From: Lentzea sp. NBRC 102530
GTDB taxonomy: Bacteria; Actinomycetota; Actinomycetes; Mycobacteriales; Pseudonocardiaceae
Assembly (NCBI RefSeq): GCF_030269365.1
Contig: NZ_BSTF01000003.1
Coordinates: 558,001 to 622,000, forward strand
Reading direction: 5' to 3'
Length of the DNA: 64,000 bases
Shown here in pieces: positions 48,088-62,046 of the stretch (the stretch's first letter is position 1; each line of letters opens with the position of its first letter). A model generated the notes under the pieces. The model saw only the letters and a list, made by a program, of their open reading frames with translations, was not told the origin of the DNA and did no database searches. The position numbers and the translations under genes are program-made.

Positions 48088-49014
48088 TTAAATTGCACTC
48101 AGGCGGTCCACCTCGGCCTGGGTGAGCTCCAGCGTGAGCACCGGCGTGAGGTCGCTGAGCTGCTCCAACGTCCGTGCGGACGCGATCGGCGCGGCGATGG
48201 TCGGCTGCTGTGCGAGCCACGCCAGGGCGACCGCGGCGACGGTCGTCGAGTGCGTCTCGGCCAGCTCGTCGAGCACCTCCAGCACCTGCAGGCCGTGCTC
48301 GTCGAGGTACTGCGACGCGGCGCCGGCCCGAGCGCTCTCGACCTCGACGCCCGGCCGGTACTTGCCGGTCAGGAAGCCGCGCGCCAGGCCCCAGTACGGC
48401 AGCGTCGCGAGCCCGTGCCCGGCCACGACCTGCTGCAGGTCACCTTCGAACTTCGAGCGGCTGACCAGGTTGTACTCGGGCTGCAACGCCACGAACTTCG
48501 CGTAGCCCTCGCGCTCCTGGATCTGCAACGCCCGCGCGAGGCGTTCGGCGGAGAAGTTGGACGCGGCCACGTGGCGGACCTTGCCGTCGCGGACGAGCTG
48601 GTCGTACGCGGCGAGCGTCTCCTCCAGCGGCGTGTTCAGGTCGTCGCGGTGGTTGTAGTAGAGGTCGATGTGGTCGACGCCGAGCCGCTTCAACGAGCGT
48701 TCGGCGCTGGTCAGCACGGTCTCGCGCTTCTGGTTGTCGAACCCGGCGAGCATGCCGACCTTCGTGGCGACCACGACGTCGTCGCGGTTGCCGCGGGAGG
48801 CCAGCCACCGGCCGATGATCGTCTCCGACTCACCACCGGAGTTGCCCTCGCCCCAGGCCGAGTACACGTCGGCGGTGTCGACGAAGTTCCCGCCCGCCGC
48901 GACGAAGGCGTCGAGCACGGCGAACGACTGGTCCTCGTCGGCGGTCCAGCCGAAGACGTTGCCACCCAAACAGAGGCGTGAGACTTCCAGGTCTGTGGTG
49001 CTCAAGATCGGCAT
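48088..49014 (-). CDS. Aldo/keto reductase
   Basis: 308 aa from ATG 49014. NADPH-dependent TIM-barrel reductase: LEVSRLCLGGNVFGWTADED, GGNFVDTADVYSAWGEGNSG (catalytic Asp and Tyr), VVATKVGMLAGFDNQKRETV (catalytic Lys), RLGVDHIDLYYNHRDDLNTP (His/Asn position) and AASNFSAERLARALQIQERE. Substrate unpredictable. Divergent from an F420-type oxidoreductase gene, 38 bp apart. Confidence 0.92.
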   Translation of the reverse strand: MPILSTTDLEVSRLCLGGNVFGWTADEDQSFAVLDAFVAAGGNFVDTADVYSAWGEGNSGGESETIIGRWLASRGNRDDVVVATKVGMLAGFDNQKRETVLTSAERSLKRLGVDHIDLYYNHRDDLNTPLEETLAAYDQLVRDGKVRHVAASNFSAERLARALQIQEREGYAKFVALQPEYNLVSRSKFEGDLQQVVAGHGLATLPYWGLARGFLTGKYRPGVEVESARAGAASQYLDEHGLQVLEVLDELAETHSTTVAAVALAWLAQQPTIAAPIASARTLEQLSDLTPVLTLELTQAEVDRLSAI

Positions 49015-49052
49015 ACTGCGCAAGGTAGTCCGCCACGACGAATGGGGTTCGA

Positions 49053-49835
49053 ATGCTGGGAACGTTCGGTGTCTGGGGCTCGCACTACGAGTGGGCGGGC
49101 AAGATCGACCGGATCGCGGAGCTGGAGGCCCTCGGTTTCGGCGCGTTCTGGATCGGCGCGTCGCCCGACATCGCCCTCGTCGAGCAGGCGCTGGACGCCA
49201 CGACCTCGATGACCGTCGCCACCGGCATCACCAACGTCTGGCAGACCGAACCGGAGGCGATCGCCGCCGAGTTCCACCGCCTCGCGAGCGACAGGTTCCT
49301 GCTCGGCGTCGGCGTCGGCCACCGCCAGCTCGACCAGGCCTACGAGAAGCCGTACGGCAAGCTCGTCTCGTACCTGGACCGGCTCGACGTGCCCGCCGAC
49401 CGGCTGGTGCTCGCCGCGCTCGGCCCGAAGGTGCTGAAGCTCGCGGCCGACCGGACCGCGGGCGCCCACCCGTACCTGGTGCCGGTCGAGCACACGGCCG
49501 AAGCCCGCGAGGCGCTGGGCGACAAGCTCCTCGCGCCCGAGGTGACCGTGGTCGTGGAGGAGGACCCGGAAGCCGCGCGGGCCATCGCCCGTGAGCAGCT
49601 GGCGCTCTACTTCACGCTCACGAACTACGTGGAGAACTGGCGGCGCTACGGGTTCTCCGAGGAGGACGTGCAGGGGTCCGACCGGCTCATCGACGCGTTG
49701 GTCGCGCACGGCACGCCGGACCAGGTCGCCGCGAAGCTGCAGGCGCACGTCGACGCGGGTGCCGACCACGTGGCCGTCCAGTCGCTGAACGGCCACTACG
49801 CGGACATCGCCGGAGCCCTGGGGCTCAAGCGCTGA
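49053..49835 (+). CDS. LLM-class F420-dependent oxidoreductase
   Basis: 260 aa from ATG 49053. Luciferase-like barrel of the F420 (TIGR03620-like) kind: FGVWGSHYEWAGKIDRIAEL, EALGFGAFWIGASPDIALVE, VATGITNVWQTEPEAIAAEF and LLGVGVGHRQLDQAYEKPYG. Cofactor F420 is inferred from family style. Substrate unknown. Overlaps the convergent DUF427 gene by 11 bp. Confidence 0.88.
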   Translation: MLGTFGVWGSHYEWAGKIDRIAELEALGFGAFWIGASPDIALVEQALDATTSMTVATGITNVWQTEPEAIAAEFHRLASDRFLLGVGVGHRQLDQAYEKPYGKLVSYLDRLDVPADRLVLAALGPKVLKLAADRTAGAHPYLVPVEHTAEAREALGDKLLAPEVTVVVEEDPEAARAIAREQLALYFTLTNYVENWRRYGFSEEDVQGSDRLIDALVAHGTPDQVAAKLQAHVDAGADHVAVQSLNGHYADIAGALGLKR

Positions 49836-50109
49836 TCTCGACGCCCTTCCAGAACGCCACGTGGCCCTTGATCTCCTTCGCCGCGTCCTTCGGCTCGGCG
49901 TAGTACCAGGCCGCGTTGGTGTTCTCGGCGCCGTCCACCACCAGCGAGTAGTAGTTGGCGTTGCCCTTCCACGGGCAGTGCGAGGTGTGGTCCGTCGGCT
50001 TGAGCACGGCCGGGTCGACGGACTCCAGCGGGAAGTAGTGGTTGCCTTCGACGACGACGGTGTCGTCGCTCGAAGCGATGATCTTGCCGTTCCACTGCGC
50101 GGTTGCCAT
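49825..50109 (-). CDS. DUF427 protein
   Basis: 94 aa from ATG 50109. Hallmark DUF427 strings: TAQWNGKIIASSDDTVVVEG, NHYFPLESVDPAVLKPTDHT and SHCPWKGNANYYSLVVDGAE, with the conserved C-PWKG. Function of the family is unknown. Divergent from fba. Confidence 0.93.
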   Translation of the reverse strand: MATAQWNGKIIASSDDTVVVEGNHYFPLESVDPAVLKPTDHTSHCPWKGNANYYSLVVDGAENTNAAWYYAEPKDAAKEIKGHVAFWKGVEISA

Positions 50110-50266
50110 GCCTTCCACTATGCCCCTACTCACGGGTAGTGCAGACCGGCTGGTCAGCTGGTACTTGATCGATCCCTCTGTGAGGGCGGCCACTGTTACG
50201 GCCCCGTGACAGCGGCTCGTAGGATGCGGGCTGACACCCGTTCAGGGCGCCTGAGGAGGACCACCG

Positions 50267-51301
<1,035 letters not shown>

Positions 51302-51323
51302 TCTTCTTCGGCTTGGCTTGGTG

Positions 51324-51354
51324 AAAGGCCCCCGGCTTCGTGCCGGGGGCCTTT
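51324..51354 (+). terminator. Terminator after fba
   Basis: AAAGGCCCCCGGC/GCCGGGGGCCTTT, 13-bp perfect stem with TTCGT loop and a following T. It lies between fba and the convergent NmrA gene and can act both ways. Confidence 0.9.
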
Positions 51355-51359
51355 TCGTG

Positions 51360-52187
51360 TCAGCGGAACGCTTCGACGTGGCGTGCGGTCCAGTCGGCGA
51401 ACGTGCGCGGAGCGCGGCCGAGGACCCTCTCGACGTCCGGGCTCACCGCCACCTCGTCCGCGGTGGGCGCCCCCAGGATGTCCAGGGTGTCGTCGGCCAG
51501 TTCGCCCGGCATCAGCTGTTCCAGGCCCGCCTTCGCCTCGGCGCGGGTGAGCTCGTGGAACCGCACGGGCTCGCCCAGCGCGTCCGCGATCACCTCCGCC
51601 TGCTGTCGCGGTGTGATCACCTCCGGCCCGGTGAGCTCCAGGACGCCGTTGCGGTCGCTGAGCAGGGCGGTGGCCGCGACCTCGGCGATGTCCGAAGGGT
51701 CGATGATCGGTAGGCCGACGTCCCCGAACGGCGCCGCGACGGTCCGGTGCGTGCGCACGGATTCGGCCCACCACAGCGCGTTGGACGCGAACCCGCCCGG
51801 CCGCAGGACCGCCCAGTCGAGGCCGGACTCGCGCAGCACGTCCTCGAGCCCGCGCAGTTCGATCCGCGTCGTGCCGAACGGCCTGGTCCGCACGCCCAGC
51901 GACGACAGCAGCACCACCCGGCGCACGCCGTGCGCGGCGGCCCGTTCGACCAGAGCCGCGGGGCCGGCGCCGACGGCGTGCGCGTCGCCGGACAGCAACA
52001 GGAACAACGCCTTTGCGCCCTCGAGGTCGAGGCTCTCCGGATCGGCGAGGTCCGCCACCCGGTGCCGCACCCCGGCCGGCACCTCCGCCGCGTGCCGCGA
52101 CACGGCCACCACCTGCTCGCCCGCCTCGGCCAGTGCCTTCGTGAGGGGTCGTCCGATGTTCCCGGTCGCCCCGGTCACCACGATCAT
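51360..52187 (-). CDS. NmrA-like NAD(P)-binding protein
   Basis: 275 aa from ATG 52187. Rossmann start MIVVTGATGNIGRPLTKALA, then VRHRVADLADPESLDLEGAK, VVLLSSLGVRTRPFGTTRIE, LDWAVLRPGGFASNALWWAE and ELTGPEVITPRQQAEVIADA. That is the NmrA/azoreductase-like atypical SDR family, often redox or quinone-responsive. Divergent from an HxlR regulator with two palindromes between, so probably its target. Confidence 0.9.
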   Translation of the reverse strand: MIVVTGATGNIGRPLTKALAEAGEQVVAVSRHAAEVPAGVRHRVADLADPESLDLEGAKALFLLLSGDAHAVGAGPAALVERAAAHGVRRVVLLSSLGVRTRPFGTTRIELRGLEDVLRESGLDWAVLRPGGFASNALWWAESVRTHRTVAAPFGDVGLPIIDPSDIAEVAATALLSDRNGVLELTGPEVITPRQQAEVIADALGEPVRFHELTRAEAKAGLEQLMPGELADDTLDILGAPTADEVAVSPDVERVLGRAPRTFADWTARHVEAFR

Positions 52188-52231
52188 GTCCAGCTCCTTC
52201 GTCGTCTGTGGTGGCGACGTTAGGAACCGGG

Positions 52232-52264
52232 CTTACCTTTCGTAAGGACTTACCTGGAGGTAAG
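52232..52264. promoter_or_regulatory. Tandem palindromic operators between NmrA and HxlR genes
   Basis: CTTAC-CTTTC-GTAAG (52232-52246) and the longer CTTACCT-GG-AGGTAAG (52249-52264) share the CTTAC/GTAAG half-sites and sit 9 bp before the HxlR GTG. Typical of HxlR-type redox or aldehyde sensors. Confidence 0.72.
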
Positions 52265-52272
52265 CTCCGGAC

Positions 52273-52644
52273 GTGGAGGTCGGAAAACAGTTCACGCCGG
52301 CCGGTCCGACGGGGCGGTATGAGGTGTTTCACACCACCTGCCCCGCGCGCGAGATGGTCGACCACGTCACCAGCCGCTGGGGCATCTGGGTGCTGATCTC
52401 GTTGCAGACCAACGACCTCAGGTTCTTCGAACTGCGCGAGAGCATCGTCGGCATCAGCGAGAAGATGCTGTCCCAGACGTTGCGCGGGCTCGTCGCCGAC
52501 GGCCTGGTCTGGCGCAGGGTGGAGCCGACGACCCCGCCCCAGGTCACCTACGGGTTGACCGAGTTCGGGCGGGACGTCGGCGAGCCGCTGGCCGACCTGT
52601 TCGGCCGGATCACGACGAGGCTGTCAGCCCAGCTCGAGGCGTGA
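52273..52644 (+). CDS. HxlR-family transcriptional regulator
   Basis: 123 aa from GTG 52273. Winged helix of the HxlR type: CPAREMVDHVTSRWGIWVLI, SLQTNDLRFFELRESIVGIS, EKMLSQTLRGLVADGLVWRR and TYGLTEFGRDVGEPLADLFG. The conserved N-terminal cysteine (TTCPA) is the residue that senses quinones or aldehydes in relatives. Overlaps the convergent membrane gene by 35 bp. Confidence 0.93.
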   Translation: MEVGKQFTPAGPTGRYEVFHTTCPAREMVDHVTSRWGIWVLISLQTNDLRFFELRESIVGISEKMLSQTLRGLVADGLVWRRVEPTTPPQVTYGLTEFGRDVGEPLADLFGRITTRLSAQLEA

Positions 52645-53728
52645 GAGCCGCCGGCCTGCGGATCAGCAGGTCCCCGGCCGTCCACAGCACCGCCAGCAGC
52701 ACGGCCGTGACCGCCGCCGACGAGAACGAGATCGGCGGCCCCCACAGGTACTCCTGCTGGAACCAGATCCCGACGTACCCGACCGTGGTGACGGCGGCGG
52801 ACCCGAGCACCGCCTTCGCGGGCGTCGGCATCTCGAGCGCGTGCGCCGCGTCGATCACGAGCCCGACGAGGACGAGGAACAGGGGCACCGCCGACTTCGG
52901 GAAGTCGATCCCGGCGAGCAGCGGCCAGATCAGGCACCGGTACGCGACGTACCCGGCCGCGACCGCCGTGGCGGCCCAGCGCCGATCGATCGTCCGGCGC
53001 GCGACCACCAGCACGAGCGCGGCCGCGACGAGCCCCCACACCGGGTAGACCCAGTCCGCGATGGGCAGCGCGAAGTGCACCACCGCCTCGCGCCCCACCG
53101 GAACCCCGAGCTGGTCGGCGGCGAACTGCAGCAGGATCGGCTCCGCCTCGGCCCTGCCGCTGTCGTAGGCCTGCAACGCGCGCACGCCGTACTCCTGGTG
53201 CTGGTTGGGGAACCAGACGTTCTCCAGGAAGAAGAACCACAGCGCGGCCAGCCCGAGGACGTGCGCGCGGCCCTGCGGATAGTGCTTCATCCACCCGCGG
53301 ATCGCCCCGGCGAGCATCACCGCGGTGCCGAGGTACAGCAGCGCGTGCGACCCGCTCCAGCTCGTGATGTCGAGCCCGTTGATCCGGTGGTTGATGACGT
53401 CGATCGGCAGCGCGATGAGGAAGATCCCCGACCCCACCTGCATCAACCGGATCGTCAGCCGGTCCCCGCCGTACCCGGTGAACGTGTGGAACAGCGTGAG
53501 CCCCACCACGATGACCGTGCCGACCGTGTTGATCAGGTGCGGCGGCGCGAGGTCGTCGCGCAACCACTTGAAGTGCCAGCTGACGTCCCACGACGACCCG
53601 ATCAGCTTGAGCAGCAGACCGACCAGCCACCACCGGTACAGCAGACGCGTGAGCTCGGCGGGTGTCTCCCTGCCCAGGACCCCACGTGCCCAGTACTTCG
53701 CCCTGAAGTCCCTCGCCCCCTGGATCAT
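52610..53728 (-). CDS. Multi-spanning membrane protein of unknown function
   Basis: 372 aa from ATG 53728. About nine hydrophobic helices. Segments such as LLLKLIGSSWDVSWHFKWLR, THFTGYGGDRL-like FHTFTGYGGDRLTIRLMQVG, DITSWSGSHALLYLGTAVML and GRAHVLGLAALWFFFLENVW. His- and Asp-bearing membrane edges (WHF, SGSHALLY) hint at metal or redox chemistry but no family is recognised. The 3' end overlaps hxlR. Confidence 0.7.
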   Translation of the reverse strand: MIQGARDFRAKYWARGVLGRETPAELTRLLYRWWLVGLLLKLIGSSWDVSWHFKWLRDDLAPPHLINTVGTVIVVGLTLFHTFTGYGGDRLTIRLMQVGSGIFLIALPIDVINHRINGLDITSWSGSHALLYLGTAVMLAGAIRGWMKHYPQGRAHVLGLAALWFFFLENVWFPNQHQEYGVRALQAYDSGRAEAEPILLQFAADQLGVPVGREAVVHFALPIADWVYPVWGLVAAALVLVVARRTIDRRWAATAVAAGYVAYRCLIWPLLAGIDFPKSAVPLFLVLVGLVIDAAHALEMPTPAKAVLGSAAVTTVGYVGIWFQQEYLWGPPISFSSAAVTAVLLAVLWTAGDLLIRRPAALTPRAGLTASS

Positions 53729-53864
53729 CCGCACATCATGAGCGCAGCTCAGGTGTTCAGACAGGGCGAATGCCCCTGGTTTTACCCTGATGTTTCCAAT
53801 TCGTGTGCACGATGGAGTGAACGAGGTTGAAGTTCTGTGCTCCGGCTCGGCAAGGTGCACGGCC

Positions 53865-53987
53865 ATGAGCTCATCTGACATCGACGACCGTTACAAGGCG
53901 ACCACGAAGCAGCGGATCATCGCCGGCGTGCTCGTCGCCGCGCTGATGCTGGCGGTCGTGGCCGCCGTCGTGCAGATGTTCGGCTAG
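53865..53987 (+). CDS. 40-aa single-pass membrane protein
   Basis: From ATG 53865: SSSDIDDRYKATTKQRIIAG, then a hydrophobic helix VLVAALMLAVVAAVVQMF. The frame is open to 53790 but the upstream part is not protein-like. It lies 49 bp before the DUF3151 gene. Function unknown; real coding is plausible, not certain. Confidence 0.55.
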   Translation: MSSSDIDDRYKATTKQRIIAGVLVAALMLAVVAAVVQMFG

Positions 53988-54036
53988 CCCGGACGTTCGT
54001 CCAGCCCGGTTCGCCGCATGCGGCACGATGGGTCGC

Positions 54037-54447
54037 ATGGTTGAGAACCTCCTCGGGCCCGAGCCGACCCGCCTTCCCGACCGTCCGGAGGCGCAGGCCG
54101 CCGCAGACGGTGGCACCGACCCCGCCAAGATCGTTCGCGCGTACCCGGACTTCTCCGAGGCCTGGGCGTTGCTGGCCGAGCGCGCCCTGCACGCCGGTGA
54201 CCCCGTCGCCGCCTACGCGTACGCCCGCACCGGCTACCACCGCGGCCTCGACCAGTTGCGCCGCTCCGGCTGGAAGGGCTTCGGCCCGGTGCCGTGGGAC
54301 CACCGGCCGAACCAGGGCTTCCTGCGGGCGCTCGCCGCGCTGGCGCTGGCGGCCAGGGAGATCGGGGAGGACGAGGAGTGGGACCGCTGCTCGAAGTTCC
54401 TCGCCGACAGCGACCCGAAGGCACCGGCGGCGCTGGGTCTCGCCTGA
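54037..54447 (+). CDS. DUF3151 protein
   Basis: 136 aa from ATG 54037 (ATG 54028 adds 3). Start MVENLLGPEPTRLPDRPEAQ and core YPDFSEAWALLAERALHAGD, YAYARTGYHRGLDQLRRSGW, KGFGPVPWDHRPNQGFLRAL are diagnostic of DUF3151 (M. tuberculosis Rv0360c-like). It is a small helical TPR-like protein, function unknown. Followed by a strong terminator. Confidence 0.92.
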   Translation: MVENLLGPEPTRLPDRPEAQAAADGGTDPAKIVRAYPDFSEAWALLAERALHAGDPVAAYAYARTGYHRGLDQLRRSGWKGFGPVPWDHRPNQGFLRALAALALAAREIGEDEEWDRCSKFLADSDPKAPAALGLA

Positions 54448-54453
54448 CGTGAA

Positions 54454-54487
54454 CCGCGGGAGGGTCGCCACGACGACCCTCCCGCGG
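54454..54487 (+). terminator. Terminator after DUF3151
   Basis: 14-bp perfect stem (54454-54467 with 54474-54487) with a 6-nt loop, 6 bp after the stop. Confidence 0.88.
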
Positions 54488-54575
54488 CAGTTGTGACCTT
54501 GGCCCCGCCGGTTGTGACCGCTCGCCGTTGCCTCAAGACTGGCGGCGGCACAGTCGAGCGGAACGCAGGGGTGAC

Positions 54576-55739
54576 GTGGTGGGCGCGGTCAGGGAAGCGG
54601 TCGGCCGGGGGTTCGGCCGGTGGCGTGCGGCCGCGTTGCCGATCGTCCAGTGCGGACTGTCGGCGGGCATCGCCTGGCTGGTGGCGACGATGGTCATCGG
54701 GCACGCGCACCCGTTCTTCGCTCCGATCGCCGCCGTCGTGTGCCTCGGTGTGTCGTTGGGACAACGGCTCCGTCGCGTCGGTGAGCTGGTCGTCGGTGTC
54801 TCGGTCGGTGTCGGCGTGGGGGACGCGCTGATCGGCTGGATCGGCAGTGGTCCGTGGCAGATCGCGCTGGTGGTGGTGCTCGCGATGTCCGCGGCCGTGC
54901 TGCTGGACGGCGGCACGGTGATCGCCCTGCAGGCGGGCAGCAGCGCGGTGCTGGTGGCGACGCTCCTGCCGCCCAGCGCCGGCGGCGGGTTCGACCGCAT
55001 GATCGACGCGTTGACCGGCGGGCTGGTCGGCCTGGCGGTGGCGGCGTTGATCCCGGCGAACCCGGTGACGGTGGCGCAACGGCAGCTCAAGACGTTGACG
55101 GCCACGCTCAGCGGCGCGCTCAGGAACATCGCCCAGGCGCTCGAGGAGAAGGACGCCGTGAAGGCGGCGGGCGTGCTGGCCGAGCTCCGGACCAGCCAGA
55201 GCACCATCGACGACTACAAGTCCGCGCTGCAGACCGGCAGTGAGATCGCGAAGATCGCGCCCATCCGGTGGCGGTCCAAGGACGAGCTGAGCCGGTACCA
55301 GACGGCGGCCGGGCCGGTGGACTACGCGATCCGGAACACCAGGGTGCTGGCGCGCCGGACGATGGCCGCGCTCAAGGCCGACGAACGGATTCCGGACGGC
55401 GTGCCCGAGGTGCTCGTCGAGTACGCGAAGGCCGTCGACTGCCTGAAGGGCGAGCTGGAGAAGGGCAAGGAGCCCAGGGCGACGCGGGAGGCCGTGCGGG
55501 ACGCCGCGCGGAACCTCACCGCGCGGCGCCTCGGCGGGGACGGGTTCTCGTCCAAGGTCGTGCTGGCCCAGATCCGCAGTGTCGCGGTGGACCTGTTGCA
55601 GGCGACCGGGTTGAGCAGGAGCGAGGCGATGGAGGCGTTGCCGCCCCTCATCCCTCCGGCCGGTGCAGGAGACCGTGCAGAAGGGAATGCACCTGCTCGT
55701 GATCACGAGGGTCGGCCAGAACGCACGAACCGCCCGTGA
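54576..55739 (+). CDS. FUSC-family (aromatic acid exporter-like) membrane protein
   Basis: 387 aa from GTG 54576 (GTG 54579 equally possible). Six N-terminal helices with the FUSC pattern: SAGIAWLVATMVIGHAHPFF, APIAAVVCLGVSLGQRLRRV, GELVVGVSVGVGVGDALIGW and GGFDRMIDALTGGLVGLAVA. They are followed by a cytoplasmic helical half (ALRNIAQALEEKDAVKAAGV). Relatives export fusaric acid or aromatic acids. The final 92 bp overlap a convergent small gene, so the last 30 residues may be non-essential. Confidence 0.85.
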   Translation: MVGAVREAVGRGFGRWRAAALPIVQCGLSAGIAWLVATMVIGHAHPFFAPIAAVVCLGVSLGQRLRRVGELVVGVSVGVGVGDALIGWIGSGPWQIALVVVLAMSAAVLLDGGTVIALQAGSSAVLVATLLPPSAGGGFDRMIDALTGGLVGLAVAALIPANPVTVAQRQLKTLTATLSGALRNIAQALEEKDAVKAAGVLAELRTSQSTIDDYKSALQTGSEIAKIAPIRWRSKDELSRYQTAAGPVDYAIRNTRVLARRTMAALKADERIPDGVPEVLVEYAKAVDCLKGELEKGKEPRATREAVRDAARNLTARRLGGDGFSSKVVLAQIRSVAVDLLQATGLSRSEAMEALPPLIPPAGAGDRAEGNAPARDHEGRPERTNRP

Positions 55740-55899
55740 TCGCGTACCACTCCTCCGCGCCCTCGTAGCGGACCAGCGCGCGGAGCTTTCCGTCCTCGGA
55801 GAGTTCCGTGCACAGTTCGAGGTCTCCGGTGACGACGCCGACCTCGTCGGTCATCACGCCACCGGGGCCCGCTACGAAAAGCGTGGAGTGGGACGCCAT
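55648..55899 (-). CDS. Small hypothetical protein after HNH nuclease
   Basis: 83 aa from ATG 55899, 1-bp overlap with the nuclease stop (TGATG). Strand-rich: HSTLFVAGPGGVMTDEVGVV, then DLELCTELSEDGKLRALVRY, EGAEEWYAITGGSCVLADPR. The AEEWYAITG...DPRDHEQVH pattern recurs in short actinobacterial hypotheticals. Its coupling to a secreted nuclease could suggest an immunity or partner role, but the sequence does not show it. Confidence 0.6.
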   Translation of the reverse strand: MASHSTLFVAGPGGVMTDEVGVVTGDLELCTELSEDGKLRALVRYEGAEEWYAITGGSCVLADPRDHEQVHSLLHGLLHRPEG

Positions 55900-56528
55900 C
55901 AGCACCTTCCGAGCATGCCCGTCAGTTCGGTCTTCTCCGCCGAGTTCACGCTGAGGTTCCAGCGGTACTTGGTGTGTACCCACATCTTGGCGTAGGTGCA
56001 CCAGTAGGACGTCAGCGGAGGCTTCCAGGTCGCGGGCGTCTGGTCGCCCTTGGCCTGGTTGACGTTGTCGGTGACGGCGATCAGCTGTGGGCCTGACATG
56101 TCGTTCGCGAACGCCTGGCGCTGGGCGGTGGTCCACGACGACGCGCCCGAACGCCAGGCGGCGGCCAGCGGGACGATGTGGTCGATGTCCACGTCGGAGG
56201 CCGCTGACCAGGTCGCACCGTCGTACGGCGAGAACCAGCGGCCCGAGGTGGCGGCGCACGACGAGTCCGTCACGACGTTCGTGCCGTCGCGCTTCAACAC
56301 GGCCTCGCGCGTGTTGCAAGAACCCGACTGGGTGATCCAGTGCGGGAACTTGTCGCGTGAATAGCCGGTCATCGCACCATCGGTGCGGACGGTGAGCCCG
56401 GCTAATTCCGACTTCGCCGTGGCGGCGCTGGGGATGTTCGGTGGTGTCGCCAGTGCAGGGGTAACAAAACCAAAGGTCAGTGCCAGTGCGGCAACGGAAA
56501 CACCAATGATTCGGTTAACTTTTGACAT
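55899..56528 (-). CDS. Secreted HNH-family nuclease
   Basis: 209 aa from ATG 56528. Signal peptide (RIIGVSVAALALTFGFVTPA, cleavage near ALA). The DUF1524/GmrSD-C-like HNH module has SDVDIDHIVPLAAAWRSGAS with H117, then NDMSGPQLIAVTDNVNQAKG, DQTPATWKPPLTSYWCTYAK. This is the typical exported actinomycete HNH nuclease, about 200 aa. Likely extracellular DNase for nutrient or defence; untested. The upstream region is AT-richer than its surroundings. Confidence 0.88.
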   Translation of the reverse strand: MSKVNRIIGVSVAALALTFGFVTPALATPPNIPSAATAKSELAGLTVRTDGAMTGYSRDKFPHWITQSGSCNTREAVLKRDGTNVVTDSSCAATSGRWFSPYDGATWSAASDVDIDHIVPLAAAWRSGASSWTTAQRQAFANDMSGPQLIAVTDNVNQAKGDQTPATWKPPLTSYWCTYAKMWVHTKYRWNLSVNSAEKTELTGMLGRC

Positions 56529-56633
56529 CGTCCCGACCTTCCTTGTTGGAAAGTGATCGGGACCTACCCTCAGTCACATTATGAAATTGCGCAATGCCTT
56601 CGAGTGACCCTCAAGTGAATGAACGGCGGATTG

Positions 56634-61091
<4,458 letters not shown>

Positions 61092-61236
61092 GCCTGCATG
61101 TTGATCGTCAAGGACCGCACTTGTCACTCGGCCGTTGGCGGGAAAATGTCCGTGCGGGGATCATCTCGTGTTGCGATGTATTTTCACGATTTGGGCGTCG
61201 TTGACTCGTCTCGTGGGCTCGCCTGTACTTCGGCCC

Positions 61237-62046
61237 ATGACCTTGTCCATTGCAGGAGTGGCCGCGCGGCCGAAATCCGCGCCGCCTGTTCAGGCGCGGA
61301 AGTTCAAGCTGCCACTGCGGTGGATCAGCCCGGTGGCGCTGGTTCTGCTGTGGCAACTGGCCAGCTCAACGGGTGTGCTGTCACCCGACAAACTCGCTTC
61401 TCCGGTCACCGTCGCGCAGTCCGCCGGTGAGCTGATCGCAGACGGCCAATTGGGCGAAGCGTTCGCGGTGTCCATCACGCGCGTTCTATTCGGGTTTCTC
61501 ATCGGCGGTGTGATCGGCGTGGTTCTCGGGCTCGCTTCCGGCCTTTCCCGCTGGGGTGAGACATTGCTCGACCCGCCGGTGCAGATGCTGCGGACGTTGC
61601 CGCACCTCGGGCTGATCCCGTTGTTCATCCTGTGGTTCGGCATCGGCGAGGAGCCCAAGCTCGCGCTGGTCGCGGCCGGTGTCGCGTTCCCGCTCTACCT
61701 CAACCTGCACGCGGGCATCCGGCAGACCGATCCCGGCCTGGTCGAGGCCGCGCGGGTGCTCGGCTACAGCCGCGTCGAACGGGTCGTGCACGTCGTGCTG
61801 CCCTCCGCCGTGCCGCAAACCCTGGTGGGACTGCGGATCGCGCTCGGCACGGCCTGGCTGTCGCTGATCGTCGGCGAGCAGATCAACGCCGACGCGGGCC
61901 TCGGCTTCCTGATCAACAACGCCCGTGAGTTCCTCCGCACCGACGTCGTGGTCGTCGGCCTCGTGGTCTACGCGCTGCTCGGCCTGACGACCGACGCCCT
62001 GGTGCGGCTGCTGGAGAGGAGGGTCCTGCGATGGCAAAAGCGGTGA
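61237..62046 (+). CDS. ssuC: ABC transporter permease, sulfonate/nitrate/taurine (SsuC) type
   Basis: 269 aa from ATG 61237; an upstream open frame adds implausible sequence. Six helices with family strings SITRVLFGFLIGGVIGVVLG, MLRTLPHLGLIPLFILWFGI and the EAA loop EAARVLGYSRVERVVHVVLP. First gene of a run ssuC-ssuB-ssuA-ssuD, each overlapping or touching the next. It imports sulfonates as sulfur sources; the exact substrate is inferred from the downstream monooxygenase. Confidence 0.88.
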   Translation: MTLSIAGVAARPKSAPPVQARKFKLPLRWISPVALVLLWQLASSTGVLSPDKLASPVTVAQSAGELIADGQLGEAFAVSITRVLFGFLIGGVIGVVLGLASGLSRWGETLLDPPVQMLRTLPHLGLIPLFILWFGIGEEPKLALVAAGVAFPLYLNLHAGIRQTDPGLVEAARVLGYSRVERVVHVVLPSAVPQTLVGLRIALGTAWLSLIVGEQINADAGLGFLINNAREFLRTDVVVVGLVVYALLGLTTDALVRLLERRVLRWQKR

